From Catelliglobosispora koreensis DSM 44566 (lineage in GTDB: Bacteria > Actinomycetota > Actinomycetes > Mycobacteriales > Micromonosporaceae), in contig NZ_KB903251.1 in assembly GCF_000379685.1 (NCBI RefSeq), forward strand, positions 248,001 through 312,000: 64,000 nucleotides of DNA. The letters run 5' to 3'. This document shows positions 42,519 through 51,813 of this stretch, piece by piece. The translations under genes were made by a program, and so were the position numbers. Under the pieces are notes generated by a model. That model was not told the DNA's origin. It did not search any database and saw nothing but the letters and a program-made list of their open reading frames with translations. How positions within the stretch are numbered: the first letter of the stretch is position 1; each line of letters starts with the position of its first letter.

Positions 42519-43547
42519 GTGGATCGTAAACGTTTACAACCTGCGGATGGACGGCCGACAGTGCACACGGTCGCCGCGCTCGCTGGAGTTTCGATCGCGT
42601 CCGCATCGCGGGTCCTCAATGGACTCGGAGCCAGCCCCGAAACGGTCCGTAAAGTGCGGGCCGCGGCGGCAGAGGTGGGGTATGTCCCGAATGCAATCGC
42701 ACGCTCGCTGCAATCCCAGCGCACCGACCTAATCGCCTTCGCGGTTGAGGACATCGGCAACCCGGTTTACGTCGAAATGATGCGTGCCATCGAGGCAGTG
42801 GTGGCCGAGTCGGGCCGTCAGCTGGTCGTGCACGCGACCGGGGGAAATGTGGCTTCAGAGACGGCTTTGCTGCGCCGTCTGGCACACCGGTATGTCGACG
42901 GGATGATTATCTCGCCGATCCGTGTCACCGACGCCCACGTCGCGGCGATCTCAGATAGCCCCGCGCCCGTTGTCGTCATTGGACAGTTGCCAGACGCGGT
43001 TCCCGTGGACAACGTGCGCACAGACTCACGCACCGGTGTCGCGATGGCCGTCGAACACCTTGCGGCACAAGGGCGCAAGCGCATCGGCCTGATCAACGGC
43101 CCGCTCGACACCGTTCCGGGCGCCGCTCGTGACGCTGGATTCCGGGCCGCCCTGGCCGCGCATGGCATGACGATTGACGAGGATTTGATTGAGATAGGCG
43201 AGTTTCAGTACGCCGCCGGCCGTGCCGCCGCCGAAAGAATGCTGTCCCGGACCGTGCCTGACGCCCTGTTCTGCGCTAACGACCTGATCGCGGTTGGGGC
43301 CTTGCACGCTCTCCTGGTCGCGGGACTGCGCGTGCCACAAGACGTCGCCCTCGTGGGCATGGACGACACCGAGTTGGGGCGGATGTCGTTCCCGCAGATC
43401 TCCAGTGTGTCGCTGGGTTCGGCGGCCCGCGGGGGCATGGCGGCCAGGCTGCTGCTGGAGCGCATCAAGGACCCTGCCCTGCCTGCCCGCCGGGAACAAG
43501 TCGCACCGCATCTGGTGATCCGGGCGTCAAGCGAGGTGGCGCGGTGA
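42519..43547 (+). CDS. LacI-family transcriptional regulator
   Basis: A 342-residue repressor. The HTH is VHTVAALAGVSIASASRVLN with hinge PNAIARSLQSQRTDL, followed by a normal effector-binding domain ending in PALPARREQVAPHLVIRAS. The GTG at 42519 is favoured because GGAGG lies 8 nt upstream. It overlaps the first permease by 4 nt (GTGA), so the regulator is the first gene of its own operon and is autoregulated through the two GTAAACGTTTAC sites. Confidence 0.95.
   Translation: MDRKRLQPADGRPTVHTVAALAGVSIASASRVLNGLGASPETVRKVRAAAAEVGYVPNAIARSLQSQRTDLIAFAVEDIGNPVYVEMMRAIEAVVAESGRQLVVHATGGNVASETALLRRLAHRYVDGMIISPIRVTDAHVAAISDSPAPVVVIGQLPDAVPVDNVRTDSRTGVAMAVEHLAAQGRKRIGLINGPLDTVPGAARDAGFRAALAAHGMTIDEDLIEIGEFQYAAGRAAAERMLSRTVPDALFCANDLIAVGALHALLVAGLRVPQDVALVGMDDTELGRMSFPQISSVSLGSAARGGMAARLLLERIKDPALPARREQVAPHLVIRASSEVAR
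42526..42537. promoter_or_regulatory. LacI operator O2, within the regulator's first codons
   Basis: This is an identical GTAAACGTTTAC palindrome, located in codons 3-7 of the LacI gene (Arg-Lys-Arg-Leu-Gln region). The 44-bp centre distance is about four helical turns, which suits a looped tetramer or roadblock repression. Confidence 0.75.
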
Positions 43548-44422
43548 AGCGGTCCGATCGCGCGACTATCTACTTCCTGCTGCTGCCGTCGCTGATGCCG
43601 ATCGTGCTGCTGTCGCTGTTTCCCTTGCTGCGCGGCATGTACCTCGGGTTCACCGACGCCAGGGCGGGCCGCAACGTTGACGTGACGTTCACGGGACTGG
43701 CCAACTATCAGGAGCTGTTGCAGGACGATCTGTTCTGGAGCGCGTTCAAGGTCGGCCTGATCTGGGCGTTCGGCGTGACCGTGCTGCAGTTCTTCGCCTC
43801 TCTTGGCCTGGCGCTGTTGCTCAACCAGCCGTTGCGGTTCCGTGGCCTGGCCCGGGTGCTGGCACTGGTCCCGTGGGCGATGCCGCCCGTCGTGGTAGGC
43901 ATCCTGTGGCGGCTCGTGTATCACCCCGACGCCGGACTGCTCAACGAAGTGCTCTATCGCGTGGGGGCAGACGGCTTGCGTACCAACTGGTTGGGTGATT
44001 TCTCGACCGCACTGCCCGCGGTGATTCTGGTCGGAGTCTGGGCGGGCATGCCACAGACGACCGTCGTGCTCTTGGCTGGATTGCAAGGCGTGCCAAAGGA
44101 GCTGCACGAAGCCGCCGAGACTGACGGCGCCAGCCCGTGGCAACGGTTCCGCAACGTCACGCTGCCCTCGCTCATGCCGGTCATCGTGGCGATCACGTCG
44201 CTGGACTTCATCTGGAACTTCAACTCCTTCGGCCTTGTCTACGTGCTCACGCAAGGCGGTCCGGGCGGAAAGACCATGCTGCCCATGCTCTTCGCCTATG
44301 AGGAGGCGTTCCGTTACGGCAACTACGGTTACGCGGCCGCTCTGGGCAACGTGATGGTGCTGATCATCGTGGCACTCCTGGCTATCTACTTGCGGCGCCG
44401 GCTCCGGGAGGCGAACCAGTGA
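43544..44422 (+). CDS. ABC sugar permease, MalF type
   Basis: A 292-residue membrane protein with six spans and the EAA loop (ELHEAAETDGASPWQRF). It forms a channel with the next gene's product. It is translationally coupled to the LacI gene and to the partner permease by 4-nt overlaps. No ATPase gene occurs in the operon. Confidence 0.93.
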   Translation: MKRSDRATIYFLLLPSLMPIVLLSLFPLLRGMYLGFTDARAGRNVDVTFTGLANYQELLQDDLFWSAFKVGLIWAFGVTVLQFFASLGLALLLNQPLRFRGLARVLALVPWAMPPVVVGILWRLVYHPDAGLLNEVLYRVGADGLRTNWLGDFSTALPAVILVGVWAGMPQTTVVLLAGLQGVPKELHEAAETDGASPWQRFRNVTLPSLMPVIVAITSLDFIWNFNSFGLVYVLTQGGPGGKTMLPMLFAYEEAFRYGNYGYAAALGNVMVLIIVALLAIYLRRRLREANQ

Positions 44423-45237
44423 AACGTTTCCTGCAATATGTGGCGCTCACGGCGTACCTCATCTTCCTGGGTTTTCCCTTGGTTTGGATGTTGTCGACGT
44501 CGTTCAAGCCACCTCGTGAACTCGTCCAGTTGCATCCGTCGCTGATCCCGGATGCGCCCACCGTGAACAACTACGTGCAGGCGTTCACGGAGCAGGAGCT
44601 CGGCAGGGCCGCGTTCAACAGCCTTCAGGTCTCGCTCGCGTCGGCGTTGCTGACGGTGCTCGTGGCCCTGCCAGCTTCCTACGCCCTGGCCCGGTTCAAA
44701 ACGAGACTCGGCACGCTCGCGCTGGGCTGGGTGCTGCTGTCCCAGCTGTTCCCGTTCGTGCTGCTGATCATTCCGATCTTCCTCATCCTGCGGGAGGTTC
44801 AGCTCGCCAACACGCACACCGGGCTGATCCTGATCTACGTCGTGTGGGCCTTGCCGTTCGCGCTGTGGATGCTGCAGGGATTCGTTCGCAACATCCCACG
44901 GGAGCTGGAGGAAGCCGCGTCGGTTGACGGGGCGACTCGCCTGCAAGTGTTGCGGAAGGTGGTCTTCCCGTTGCTCGCACCAGGGGTGGTGGCCACCGCA
45001 CTGTTCGCCTTCATCTCGGCGTGGAATGAATTCTTCTTCGCCCTCGTGCTCCTCAAGAGCCCTGATCTCGCGACGTTGCCAGTGACCCTGGCCAGGTTCG
45101 TCGGGATCGAGGGCACAGCCCGGCTCGGTCCGCTGGCGGCGGGTTCCCTGCTCGCCACCATCCCCAGCCTGCTGTTCTTCGCCTTCATGCAACGCCGGCT
45201 TTCCTCAGGATCCCTAGCCGGAGCAGTAAAAGGCTGA
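44419..45237 (+). CDS. ABC sugar permease, MalG type
   Basis: A 272-residue partner permease with six spans and the EAA motif (RELEEAASVDGATRLQVL). The stop codon lies inside the left arm of a strong intercistronic hairpin that precedes the binding-protein gene. Confidence 0.93.
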   Translation: MKRFLQYVALTAYLIFLGFPLVWMLSTSFKPPRELVQLHPSLIPDAPTVNNYVQAFTEQELGRAAFNSLQVSLASALLTVLVALPASYALARFKTRLGTLALGWVLLSQLFPFVLLIIPIFLILREVQLANTHTGLILIYVVWALPFALWMLQGFVRNIPRELEEAASVDGATRLQVLRKVVFPLLAPGVVATALFAFISAWNEFFFALVLLKSPDLATLPVTLARFVGIEGTARLGPLAAGSLLATIPSLLFFAFMQRRLSSGSLAGAVKG

Positions 45238-45262
45238 CGGCGTCTCTCACACGCCGTCAGCC
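45232..45262. promoter_or_regulatory. Intercistronic hairpin between permease and binding-protein genes
   Basis: GGCTGACGGCGT pairs perfectly over 12 bp with ACGCCGTCAGCC, with a 7-nt loop. It lies within the operon, followed by a very strong AAGGAGG site for the next gene. It may cause partial termination, or protect the downstream message so that more binding protein is made. Confidence 0.65.
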
Positions 45263-45289
45263 AGTTCCCTTCAACAAGGAGGTTCAATT

Positions 45290-46570
45290 ATGTTCCGTCG
45301 ACTCGCTGCCGTCACGGCGGCGGCCGTCGTCGGTTTAGGCGTCCTCGCCGGGTGCAGCGGAAGCGACCCTGGCGATGACACCACCGGCCCCGTCAAGCTG
45401 CGCTTTCTTTCCCTTGCGTGGCAGAAGGAATCGCTCCAGGCCAACAAGGATCTGGTGGCGAAGTGGAACGCCGAAAACCCCAACATTCAGATTGAATATG
45501 TTCAGGGAGACTGGAACTCCGTTCACGACCAGCTGCTGACCTCGTTCGAAGGCGGCGACGCCCCCGACATCTTCCAGTACGAGTCGGCCGCTATCGGCGA
45601 GTTCAGCAAGCAGGGCTACCTGGCCGACCTGTCGAGCCTGATGTCCAGTGAACTCAAAGGCCAGATCAGCCCCGGCATCTGGGACACCGTGACCTTCGAT
45701 AACAAGGTCGCCGGAATTCCGTTCCTGCTGGAGTCACAGGTCATCATCGCCAACAAGAAGCTGCTGGACGCGGCGGGCGTCGCTGTTCCCCCGGCGACGG
45801 GCGGCTGGACCTGGGACGAGTTCCAGGCCAACGCGCAGAAACTGACCGCTGGCGAGAACTACGGCGTGGCGTGGGCACTCAAGTCGCCGACGAACCGCGT
45901 CATGAACCTGTCGCTGAACTTCGACGGCAAGTTCTTCTACAACGAGGGCGGCAAAAACGTCGTGAAGATCGGCGACGCCGAAACCGCTGTCCCGAAGCGG
46001 ATTCACGACATGCTCTACACGGCCAAGTCGGCCTCGCCCGCGGCACTGGGAATGTCCGGAGCGGACAGTCTGCCGGGCTTCTTCGCCGGAAAGTACGCGA
46101 TGCTCCCCGGATCGGTGTCGTTGCGTCAGCAGATGGTCGAGCAGGCTCCCGCCGGGTTCGAGTGGGTCACCATCCCGCCGCTGAAGGGGGTTTCGTCGAA
46201 CCACGCCGCCAACCCGCAGACACTGTCCATTTCGGAGGACTCGAAGGCCAAGAAGCAGGCCATGCAATTCCTTGAGTACTTCCTCAACCCGGCCAACATG
46301 GCCACGCTGGCCAAGGGCGACTGGCTCGTGCCCACGGGCACCAAGGCCAACGAGGAACTCGTCAAGCTCACCCAGGGCAAGCAGGGCTGGGATGTGGCCG
46401 CCGACAGTGCCAAGGACCTGACCGTCTCGGCGTTCCAGAAGGTTCCCGGCTACCCGGAGTGGAAGACGAAATACGCCACCCCGGCGCTGCAGCAGTACTT
46501 CGCGAACAAAATCACGCTCGATCAGCTGAAAACCCAGCTGACCGACGGAGGCAAGGCGGTGTTGAAGTAA
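45290..46570 (+). CDS. ABC transporter sugar-binding lipoprotein
   Basis: A 426-residue solute-binding protein with signal peptide and lipobox LAGC. The mature part (TGPVKLRFLSLAWQKESLQ, FEGGDAPDIFQYESAAIGEF) is typical of SBP_bac_1. It is unusual in being encoded after the permeases rather than before them. The very strong ribosome site fits the need for excess binding protein. Its ligand is unknown, but the downstream genes point to a riboside or other glycoconjugate. Confidence 0.94.
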   Translation: MFRRLAAVTAAAVVGLGVLAGCSGSDPGDDTTGPVKLRFLSLAWQKESLQANKDLVAKWNAENPNIQIEYVQGDWNSVHDQLLTSFEGGDAPDIFQYESAAIGEFSKQGYLADLSSLMSSELKGQISPGIWDTVTFDNKVAGIPFLLESQVIIANKKLLDAAGVAVPPATGGWTWDEFQANAQKLTAGENYGVAWALKSPTNRVMNLSLNFDGKFFYNEGGKNVVKIGDAETAVPKRIHDMLYTAKSASPAALGMSGADSLPGFFAGKYAMLPGSVSLRQQMVEQAPAGFEWVTIPPLKGVSSNHAANPQTLSISEDSKAKKQAMQFLEYFLNPANMATLAKGDWLVPTGTKANEELVKLTQGKQGWDVAADSAKDLTVSAFQKVPGYPEWKTKYATPALQQYFANKITLDQLKTQLTDGGKAVLK

Positions 46571-47700
46571 TGAGCACCCTGCTCGACAGGTCGGTGGGCT
46601 GCCTCGTTGGCGCCGCGGTGGGCGATGCCCTCGGCGGTGCCACCGAGACGGCGTTGCCTGAAGAGATCCGCGCCCGGTACGGCGGATGGGTAGAGGGCAT
46701 CGTGGCCCCGTTCTATGAGAACTGGGCGACGGGCCGTCCACTCGCGCCGTATCACAAAGGCGACGGGCATATCACCGACGACACCCTGCTCACCCACGCC
46801 CTCGTGCGGGTGTATGCGCGCAAGCGCGATCACCTCGACGCGTTCGACGTGGATGCGCTGCTGGTGCCAGATCTGGTCGAGCAGGTGGTCTACATTCCGG
46901 ACATGGAACGCGAGGCGGTGGCCTTTCACCGCCTCGCGGCCGCGGAACGCTGGCTGATCACGCGGCTTCGGCACGCTCACGCCGATCCGCGTGAGGCCGG
47001 CGTGGGCAACATCTGCAACTGCGGTGCGGCGATGTACATGGCTCCGGTGGGTGTGGTGAACGCGGGCGATCCGGCCGGGGCCTATGCCGAGGCGGCCGAC
47101 ATCGCCGGCGCACATCAGCACAGCTTTGGGCGCGAAGCGGCCGCTGTTTTCGCGGCCGCGGTGGCGGCGGCGATGTCGCCGGGCGCCACGGTCGAAGACG
47201 TCGTGGACGCTTGCCTTTCGCTGGCCAAAGACGGGACGTATCAGGCGATCGCGGCGGTGCGGCAGGCAGCTATGAAAACGGGTGACTGGCGTTCGGCGAT
47301 CGTGCCGTTGCGTCAGGCGATCGCGCCGTTTGACACCGTCGGGGAGGACTACCGCAATCCGGGACTGGGAGCACGACGGCCCAGCCGGCTGCACTCCATC
47401 GAAGAGCTGCCCGTTGCCCTGGGCATGCTGCTGGTGTCCAAAGGCGACTACCGAGGCTCCGTCCTGGGCGCGGTCAATTACGGCCGGGACGCCGACTCAA
47501 CCGCGACCATGGCGGGAGCCATCGCTGGCGCGCTAGGTGGAGAGGTCCCCTCCGCCTGGGCCGAGTCGGTGTCCCGTGCTTCGCAGACCGATCTCGCCTC
47601 GCCGGGCCGGGTGCTAGCTGAAGTGGCAGCCGAGGTCTTCGACCGGGACCAGACGCGGTTTGCTCTGCGCTCGCAACGGTTTCTGGCGCTGCGGGGGTGA
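46570..47700 (+). CDS. ADP-ribosylglycohydrolase family protein 1
   Basis: A 376-residue all-helical hydrolase of the DraG/ARH family. The N-terminal metal motif is GAAVGDALGGATE, a mid-region motif is GDGHITDDTLLTHAL, and the C-terminal dinuclear-metal motif is NYGRDADSTATMAGAIAGAL. The family cleaves N- or O-ribosyl bonds. Its ATG overlaps the binding-protein stop (TAATG). In this operon it probably acts on an imported riboside rather than on ADP-ribosylated protein; that is inference from the transporter and the ribokinase. Confidence 0.9.
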   Translation: MSTLLDRSVGCLVGAAVGDALGGATETALPEEIRARYGGWVEGIVAPFYENWATGRPLAPYHKGDGHITDDTLLTHALVRVYARKRDHLDAFDVDALLVPDLVEQVVYIPDMEREAVAFHRLAAAERWLITRLRHAHADPREAGVGNICNCGAAMYMAPVGVVNAGDPAGAYAEAADIAGAHQHSFGREAAAVFAAAVAAAMSPGATVEDVVDACLSLAKDGTYQAIAAVRQAAMKTGDWRSAIVPLRQAIAPFDTVGEDYRNPGLGARRPSRLHSIEELPVALGMLLVSKGDYRGSVLGAVNYGRDADSTATMAGAIAGALGGEVPSAWAESVSRASQTDLASPGRVLAEVAAEVFDRDQTRFALRSQRFLALRG

Positions 47701-47708
47701 GATTCTAG

Positions 47709-48998
47709 ATGCGCTTGACGTGGGTGCAGCCCGAAGACTTGTTGCCGCACGAGCTTGCGGCCTGCCGGGACGAGGGCCGTGACGTGTCCGAGGTGCAGCG
47801 GCGCTGGGTGTCTGCCGGAGGCTCAGTCGTTGCTCCCGTGTCCGGCGCGTCGGGCGTGGCGGCTGATCCGTTGCTCCGTGCGCTAGCCGTCGAACTGCTG
47901 GACGAGCTCGACGCGGTGGCGGGACCCGTTCCGGTCATTAATGAAACGCTGCAGGCGACGACGCACGCGGCGGGGCTCGACGTGGAGCGGGTGCACCGGG
48001 CGTGGGCCGGGCGGGCTGCTGGGTGCCTGCTCGGTAAGCCCGTGGAAAAGATTCCGCGCCAAGGGATTCGCGAGATTCTGGAGTCGAGCGGGCGTTGGCC
48101 GCTCAGTGGGTACTTCACAGCCAACGGTGTGCCCACGGAAGTTCTGCGGCGGTGGCCGTGGAACCGGCGCAGTGCGCCCACGTCACTGGCGGAAAACATT
48201 GATGGGATGCCCGAGGACGACGACCTCAACTACGCGTTGCTAGCGTTGCATCTCCTGGAGACTCACGGCCGCGAGTTCACTTCCGCGCACGTCGCGCAGG
48301 CGTGGCTCGATCTGCTTCCGGCGGGGCGGGTGTTCACGGCTGAGCGCATCGCGTACCGCAATCTGCTCTTGGGTCTAACGCCACCGCAAACGGCACGGCA
48401 CCACAACCCGTTCCGGGAGTGGATCGGAGCGCAGATCAGGGCTGACGTTTACGGTTGGGCTAGCCCGGGACAGCCCATTCTTGCCGCCGCGATGGCCGCG
48501 CGCGACGCGGCGGTCAGTCATGTGGGCGATGGCATCCACGGGGCGAGATGGGTGGCGGCCATGACCGCGACGGCTGTCGTCGCGTCCACCGTGGACGAAG
48601 TGCTCGACGCCGGGGAAGCGGTGCTTCCACAGGACTCCCGGCTCGGGGCGGCCGTCCGCAAAGCGCGGCGGCTCACGGGCGACTGGGAATCGCGCGTGGA
48701 CGAGATCTACCGTGAACACGGGCATTTGCATTGGGTGCACGTGCGCAACAACGCCTCGCTCGTGGCCGCAGCCTTGGCATATGGGCGGGGCGACTTTAGC
48801 GCGTCCATCACGGCTGTCGTCAGCGGCGGCTGGGACACGGACTCCAACGGGGCTACCGTCGGCTCCATCGTTGGCGCACTGAGCGGTTCGATCGCTCCAC
48901 AGTGGACAGATCCGTTGAAAGACACGTTACGCAGCAGCATCTCCGGATTCGACGGCGTGACGTTCTCCGAACTAGCAGCGCGGGTGGCAGCAGTATGA
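47709..48998 (+). CDS. ADP-ribosylglycohydrolase family protein 2
   Basis: A 429-residue protein. The first 90 residues are an extra N-terminal segment. Then comes the DraG-type core (HRAWAGRAAGCLLGKPVEK, GMPEDDDLNYALLAL, GGWDTDSNGATVGSIVGAL). The metal motif WDTDSNGAT is intact. It differs clearly from protein 1, so the pair may act on two ribosyl bonds or on anomers. It overlaps the kinase gene by 4 nt. Confidence 0.88.
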   Translation: MRLTWVQPEDLLPHELAACRDEGRDVSEVQRRWVSAGGSVVAPVSGASGVAADPLLRALAVELLDELDAVAGPVPVINETLQATTHAAGLDVERVHRAWAGRAAGCLLGKPVEKIPRQGIREILESSGRWPLSGYFTANGVPTEVLRRWPWNRRSAPTSLAENIDGMPEDDDLNYALLALHLLETHGREFTSAHVAQAWLDLLPAGRVFTAERIAYRNLLLGLTPPQTARHHNPFREWIGAQIRADVYGWASPGQPILAAAMAARDAAVSHVGDGIHGARWVAAMTATAVVASTVDEVLDAGEAVLPQDSRLGAAVRKARRLTGDWESRVDEIYREHGHLHWVHVRNNASLVAAALAYGRGDFSASITAVVSGGWDTDSNGATVGSIVGALSGSIAPQWTDPLKDTLRSSISGFDGVTFSELAARVAAV

Positions 48999-49879
48999 CC
49001 AAGGTCGCCGTCGTCGGCAGCGTGAACATGGATCTGGTCGTGAGCACGGTCGCCCTGCCCAAGCCGGGGGAAACCGTGCTGGGCGAGTCTTTCGTGACCA
49101 TCCCGGGTGGCAAAGGCGCCAACCAGGCGATCGCGGTGGCACTCGCTGGCGGGCGGTGCACGTTCATCGGGGCCGTGGGCACCGACACGTTTGGACCCAC
49201 GTTGCGTGGCAACCTTGAGTCGTCTGGCGTTGGTATCTCGAGGCTGCGCACGGTGCCCGGACCGTCAGGCGTGGCGCTCATCGCCGTCGACAAAGCCGGT
49301 GAGAACAGCATTGTCGTGGCCCCAGGCGCCAACGCGACCGTGACGAAACTGGAAGTCCAGGACCGGCTCACGATTGAAGAGGCCGACTCGCTGTTGTGCC
49401 AGCTGGAGATTCCGCTTCCCGCCGTCGCCCAAGCCGCCGCCGCCGCGAAATCAGCGGGCACGTTCGTGGTGCTTAACGCGGCTCCAGCGCGGCAACTGCC
49501 CGCCGAACTGCTCGGCGCGGTGGATCTGCTCATCGTGAACCAGACGGAAGCCGCTGCCATTGGCGGACCGCTGGCGACAGTCCAGGATCTGCTGCGGCTC
49601 GTGCCCAGGGTGGTGCTGACGCTCGGGGCGGCCGGTGCCGAATACGCCTCGCGGGATGGGGAATTCCTGACGGTTCCGGCGCCACGGGTGACTGCCGTGG
49701 ACACGACCGCGGCGGGAGACGCCTTCACCGGCGCGCTCACCGTCGCGTTAGGACAGGGCCGTCCGGTGGAAACCGCGCTGCGCTGGGCGTGCGCGGCCGG
49801 GGCGGTGTGCGCGACAAAACGGGGAGCCGTGCTGCCAACCGCAGCGGAGATCGATCAGCTATTCGAGGCCAGCTCATGA
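48995..49879 (+). CDS. rbsK: PfkB-family carbohydrate kinase, ribokinase-like
   Basis: A 294-residue kinase that most likely makes ribose 5-phosphate. PfkB signature 1 is [16 protein letters not shown] and signature 2 is [13 protein letters not shown] with the catalytic Asp. The start ([11 protein letters not shown]) is characteristic of ribokinases. The ATG lies in the ADP-ribosylglycohydrolase stop. Placing a ribokinase directly after two ribosyl hydrolases makes ribose release followed by phosphorylation the simplest reading. Confidence 0.9.
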   Translation: MTKVAVVGSVNMDLVVSTVALPKPGETVLGESFVTIPGGKGANQAIAVALAGGRCTFIGAVGTDTFGPTLRGNLESSGVGISRLRTVPGPSGVALIAVDKAGENSIVVAPGANATVTKLEVQDRLTIEEADSLLCQLEIPLPAVAQAAAAAKSAGTFVVLNAAPARQLPAELLGAVDLLIVNQTEAAAIGGPLATVQDLLRLVPRVVLTLGAAGAEYASRDGEFLTVPAPRVTAVDTTAAGDAFTGALTVALGQGRPVETALRWACAAGAVCATKRGAVLPTAAEIDQLFEASS

Positions 49880-51804
49880 ACCCGTACGTGCCCAGACCCA
49901 TCGACCTGCCGACCTCGCTGCCGCTCGTGCCGGGAGCCGATCTGTCGGCGATAGACGAAGCGAAGATCTTTGCCGGCCCGGATGACTTGAGGCTGCTGCC
50001 CTTGTGGCGCGAGCAGCTTGGCCGGTGGCGTGCCGAAGCCCGGGACCGGATCGCCTACGACGGCAGCCACTACGACGAGGTAGATGGCGATTGCTTCACC
50101 ATCAGCCTGGCGTGGCTGTGGGACGAGACGCTCTATGACCACGATCGCGGTGTCTTCACCGTTGACACGTTTGTCGACGCGGCCGAGCGTGACTTCGGCG
50201 GCATCGATGGCGTGGTGCTCTGGCACGCCTATCCCGTCATCGGGATCGACGACCGGAACCAGTTTGACTTCTACCGCGATATTTCCGAGCTTTCGGCTGT
50301 GGTGCAAGCGTTTCAAGCTCGTGGTGTGCGTGTGTTCCTGGACTACAACCCGTGGGACACGGGAACCCGCCGGGAGACCGCGACCGACGCCGAACTCATG
50401 GCCGAACTCGCACGGGAATATGGCGTTGACGGCATCTTCCTCGACACTCTCAAGGAAGGCGCTGGAGAACTGCGCCGTGAACTCGACGCCGTGCGTCCCG
50501 GAATCGTGCTCGAAGGCGAGTCGCGGGTGCCGCTCGTCCGCATTGGCGATCACGCGATGTCGTGGGCACAGTGGTTCGCCGACTCGGAAGTGCCAGGTGT
50601 CTTGCGGGCCAAGTGGTTTGAACGCCGGCACATGCTGCACCACACGCGCCGCTGGCACCGGGATCATCTTGAGGAGCTTCAGTCAGCCTGGCTCAACGGC
50701 TGCGGAGTGCTCCTCTGGGAAAGTGTGTTTGGCGTCTGGGTCGGCTGGAGCGAACGCGATCGTAATGTCCTCAAAGCGATGCGCAGGGTGCAGAAGCGCT
50801 ATCCAGAATGGCTGCGTTCCGAGGACTGGACGCCCTTAGCGTCGGCCGCCAACGGCGTTTACAGCTCGCGGTGGGTCCACAACGGGCAGCCACTGTGGAC
50901 AGTCGTGAACCGCGGAGATACGTATGACGGCCCGTGGCTGATCACTGAGGAACTTGAGGGCTGCCACTGGTTCGATCCCGCCAGCGGGATTCCGCTCACG
51001 GTCACGCCTATTGGCGGCGGGCTCATCGAGATTGGCGGCCTCCTGCCGCCGGGCGGGATCGCGGCGGTGTTCGCCTCACCCGTGCCAGAGGAAGTTTCCC
51101 GCCTGAGCGAGGGCGATCCGTCGTTCCCGGCGCGGTGCGCCGAGCGGGTTCCCGTCGCACGAGCTTTCGTGCCTAACGTGCCGCTGGGGATGGTTGCCGT
51201 CGATGGTGGCCGATATGAGCTCACGGTGCGCTATCGCCAGCGGGAGACCGGGCTTTACGGCGAGACGCCGTATGTCAACGAGTGGAAGCCGTTGCCGCCA
51301 CGCTTGCACCACCTGGCGACCGTGGCGCGCAGTGTCCACTTGGGACGGTTCGCCATCGCGACGCACGAGGTGAGCAACGCCGAGTTCCGAGCTTTTCTAA
51401 ACGCCACCTCCTATCGGCCTGCGAGGGAGGAACGTTTCCTGGCCGGCCACGGTCTCGATGACGCTCCGGTGACGCACATCGACCTCGACGACGCTCGTGC
51501 TTACGCGCGGTGGGCCGGGTTGCGGCTGCCGACGGAAGACGAATGGCAAGTCGCCGCTGCCGCAGGGCTTTTGGAACGCCGCGGCCCCGCCGTGTGGAAC
51601 TTTACCGAAAGCGAGCACACGGACGGGCGTACCCGCTTTTGTGTGCTCAAGGGCGGAGCCGCCTTCCAGGCCGCTGGCTCCGACTGGTATTTCGACGGCG
51701 GACTTCGCTCAGCCAGTGTCTCGGCGAAGCTGCTGCTCCTCGGCGCGGGCATGACCCGTTCCGCCTCCATCGGCTTCCGTTGCGCGGCCGACTTACCCCA
51801 CTGA
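49876..51804 (+). CDS. Glycosidase-like TIM barrel fused to a SUMF1/FGE-type domain
   Basis: A 642-residue cytoplasmic protein. Residues 1-400 look like a TIM-barrel glycoside hydrolase ([55 protein letters not shown]), with Asp/Glu residues at strand ends as in retaining glycosidases. Residues about 400-440 resemble a small beta domain. Residues about 465-642 form a formylglycine-generating-enzyme-like domain ([43 protein letters not shown]). The catalytic cysteine pair of true FGE is not evident, so this domain may bind sugar. No signal peptide was found. Confidence 0.72.
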   Translation: MNPYVPRPIDLPTSLPLVPGADLSAIDEAKIFAGPDDLRLLPLWREQLGRWRAEARDRIAYDGSHYDEVDGDCFTISLAWLWDETLYDHDRGVFTVDTFVDAAERDFGGIDGVVLWHAYPVIGIDDRNQFDFYRDISELSAVVQAFQARGVRVFLDYNPWDTGTRRETATDAELMAELAREYGVDGIFLDTLKEGAGELRRELDAVRPGIVLEGESRVPLVRIGDHAMSWAQWFADSEVPGVLRAKWFERRHMLHHTRRWHRDHLEELQSAWLNGCGVLLWESVFGVWVGWSERDRNVLKAMRRVQKRYPEWLRSEDWTPLASAANGVYSSRWVHNGQPLWTVVNRGDTYDGPWLITEELEGCHWFDPASGIPLTVTPIGGGLIEIGGLLPPGGIAAVFASPVPEEVSRLSEGDPSFPARCAERVPVARAFVPNVPLGMVAVDGGRYELTVRYRQRETGLYGETPYVNEWKPLPPRLHHLATVARSVHLGRFAIATHEVSNAEFRAFLNATSYRPAREERFLAGHGLDDAPVTHIDLDDARAYARWAGLRLPTEDEWQVAAAAGLLERRGPAVWNFTESEHTDGRTRFCVLKGGAAFQAAGSDWYFDGGLRSASVSAKLLLLGAGMTRSASIGFRCAADLPH

Positions 51805-51813
51805 GGTGTGTCC

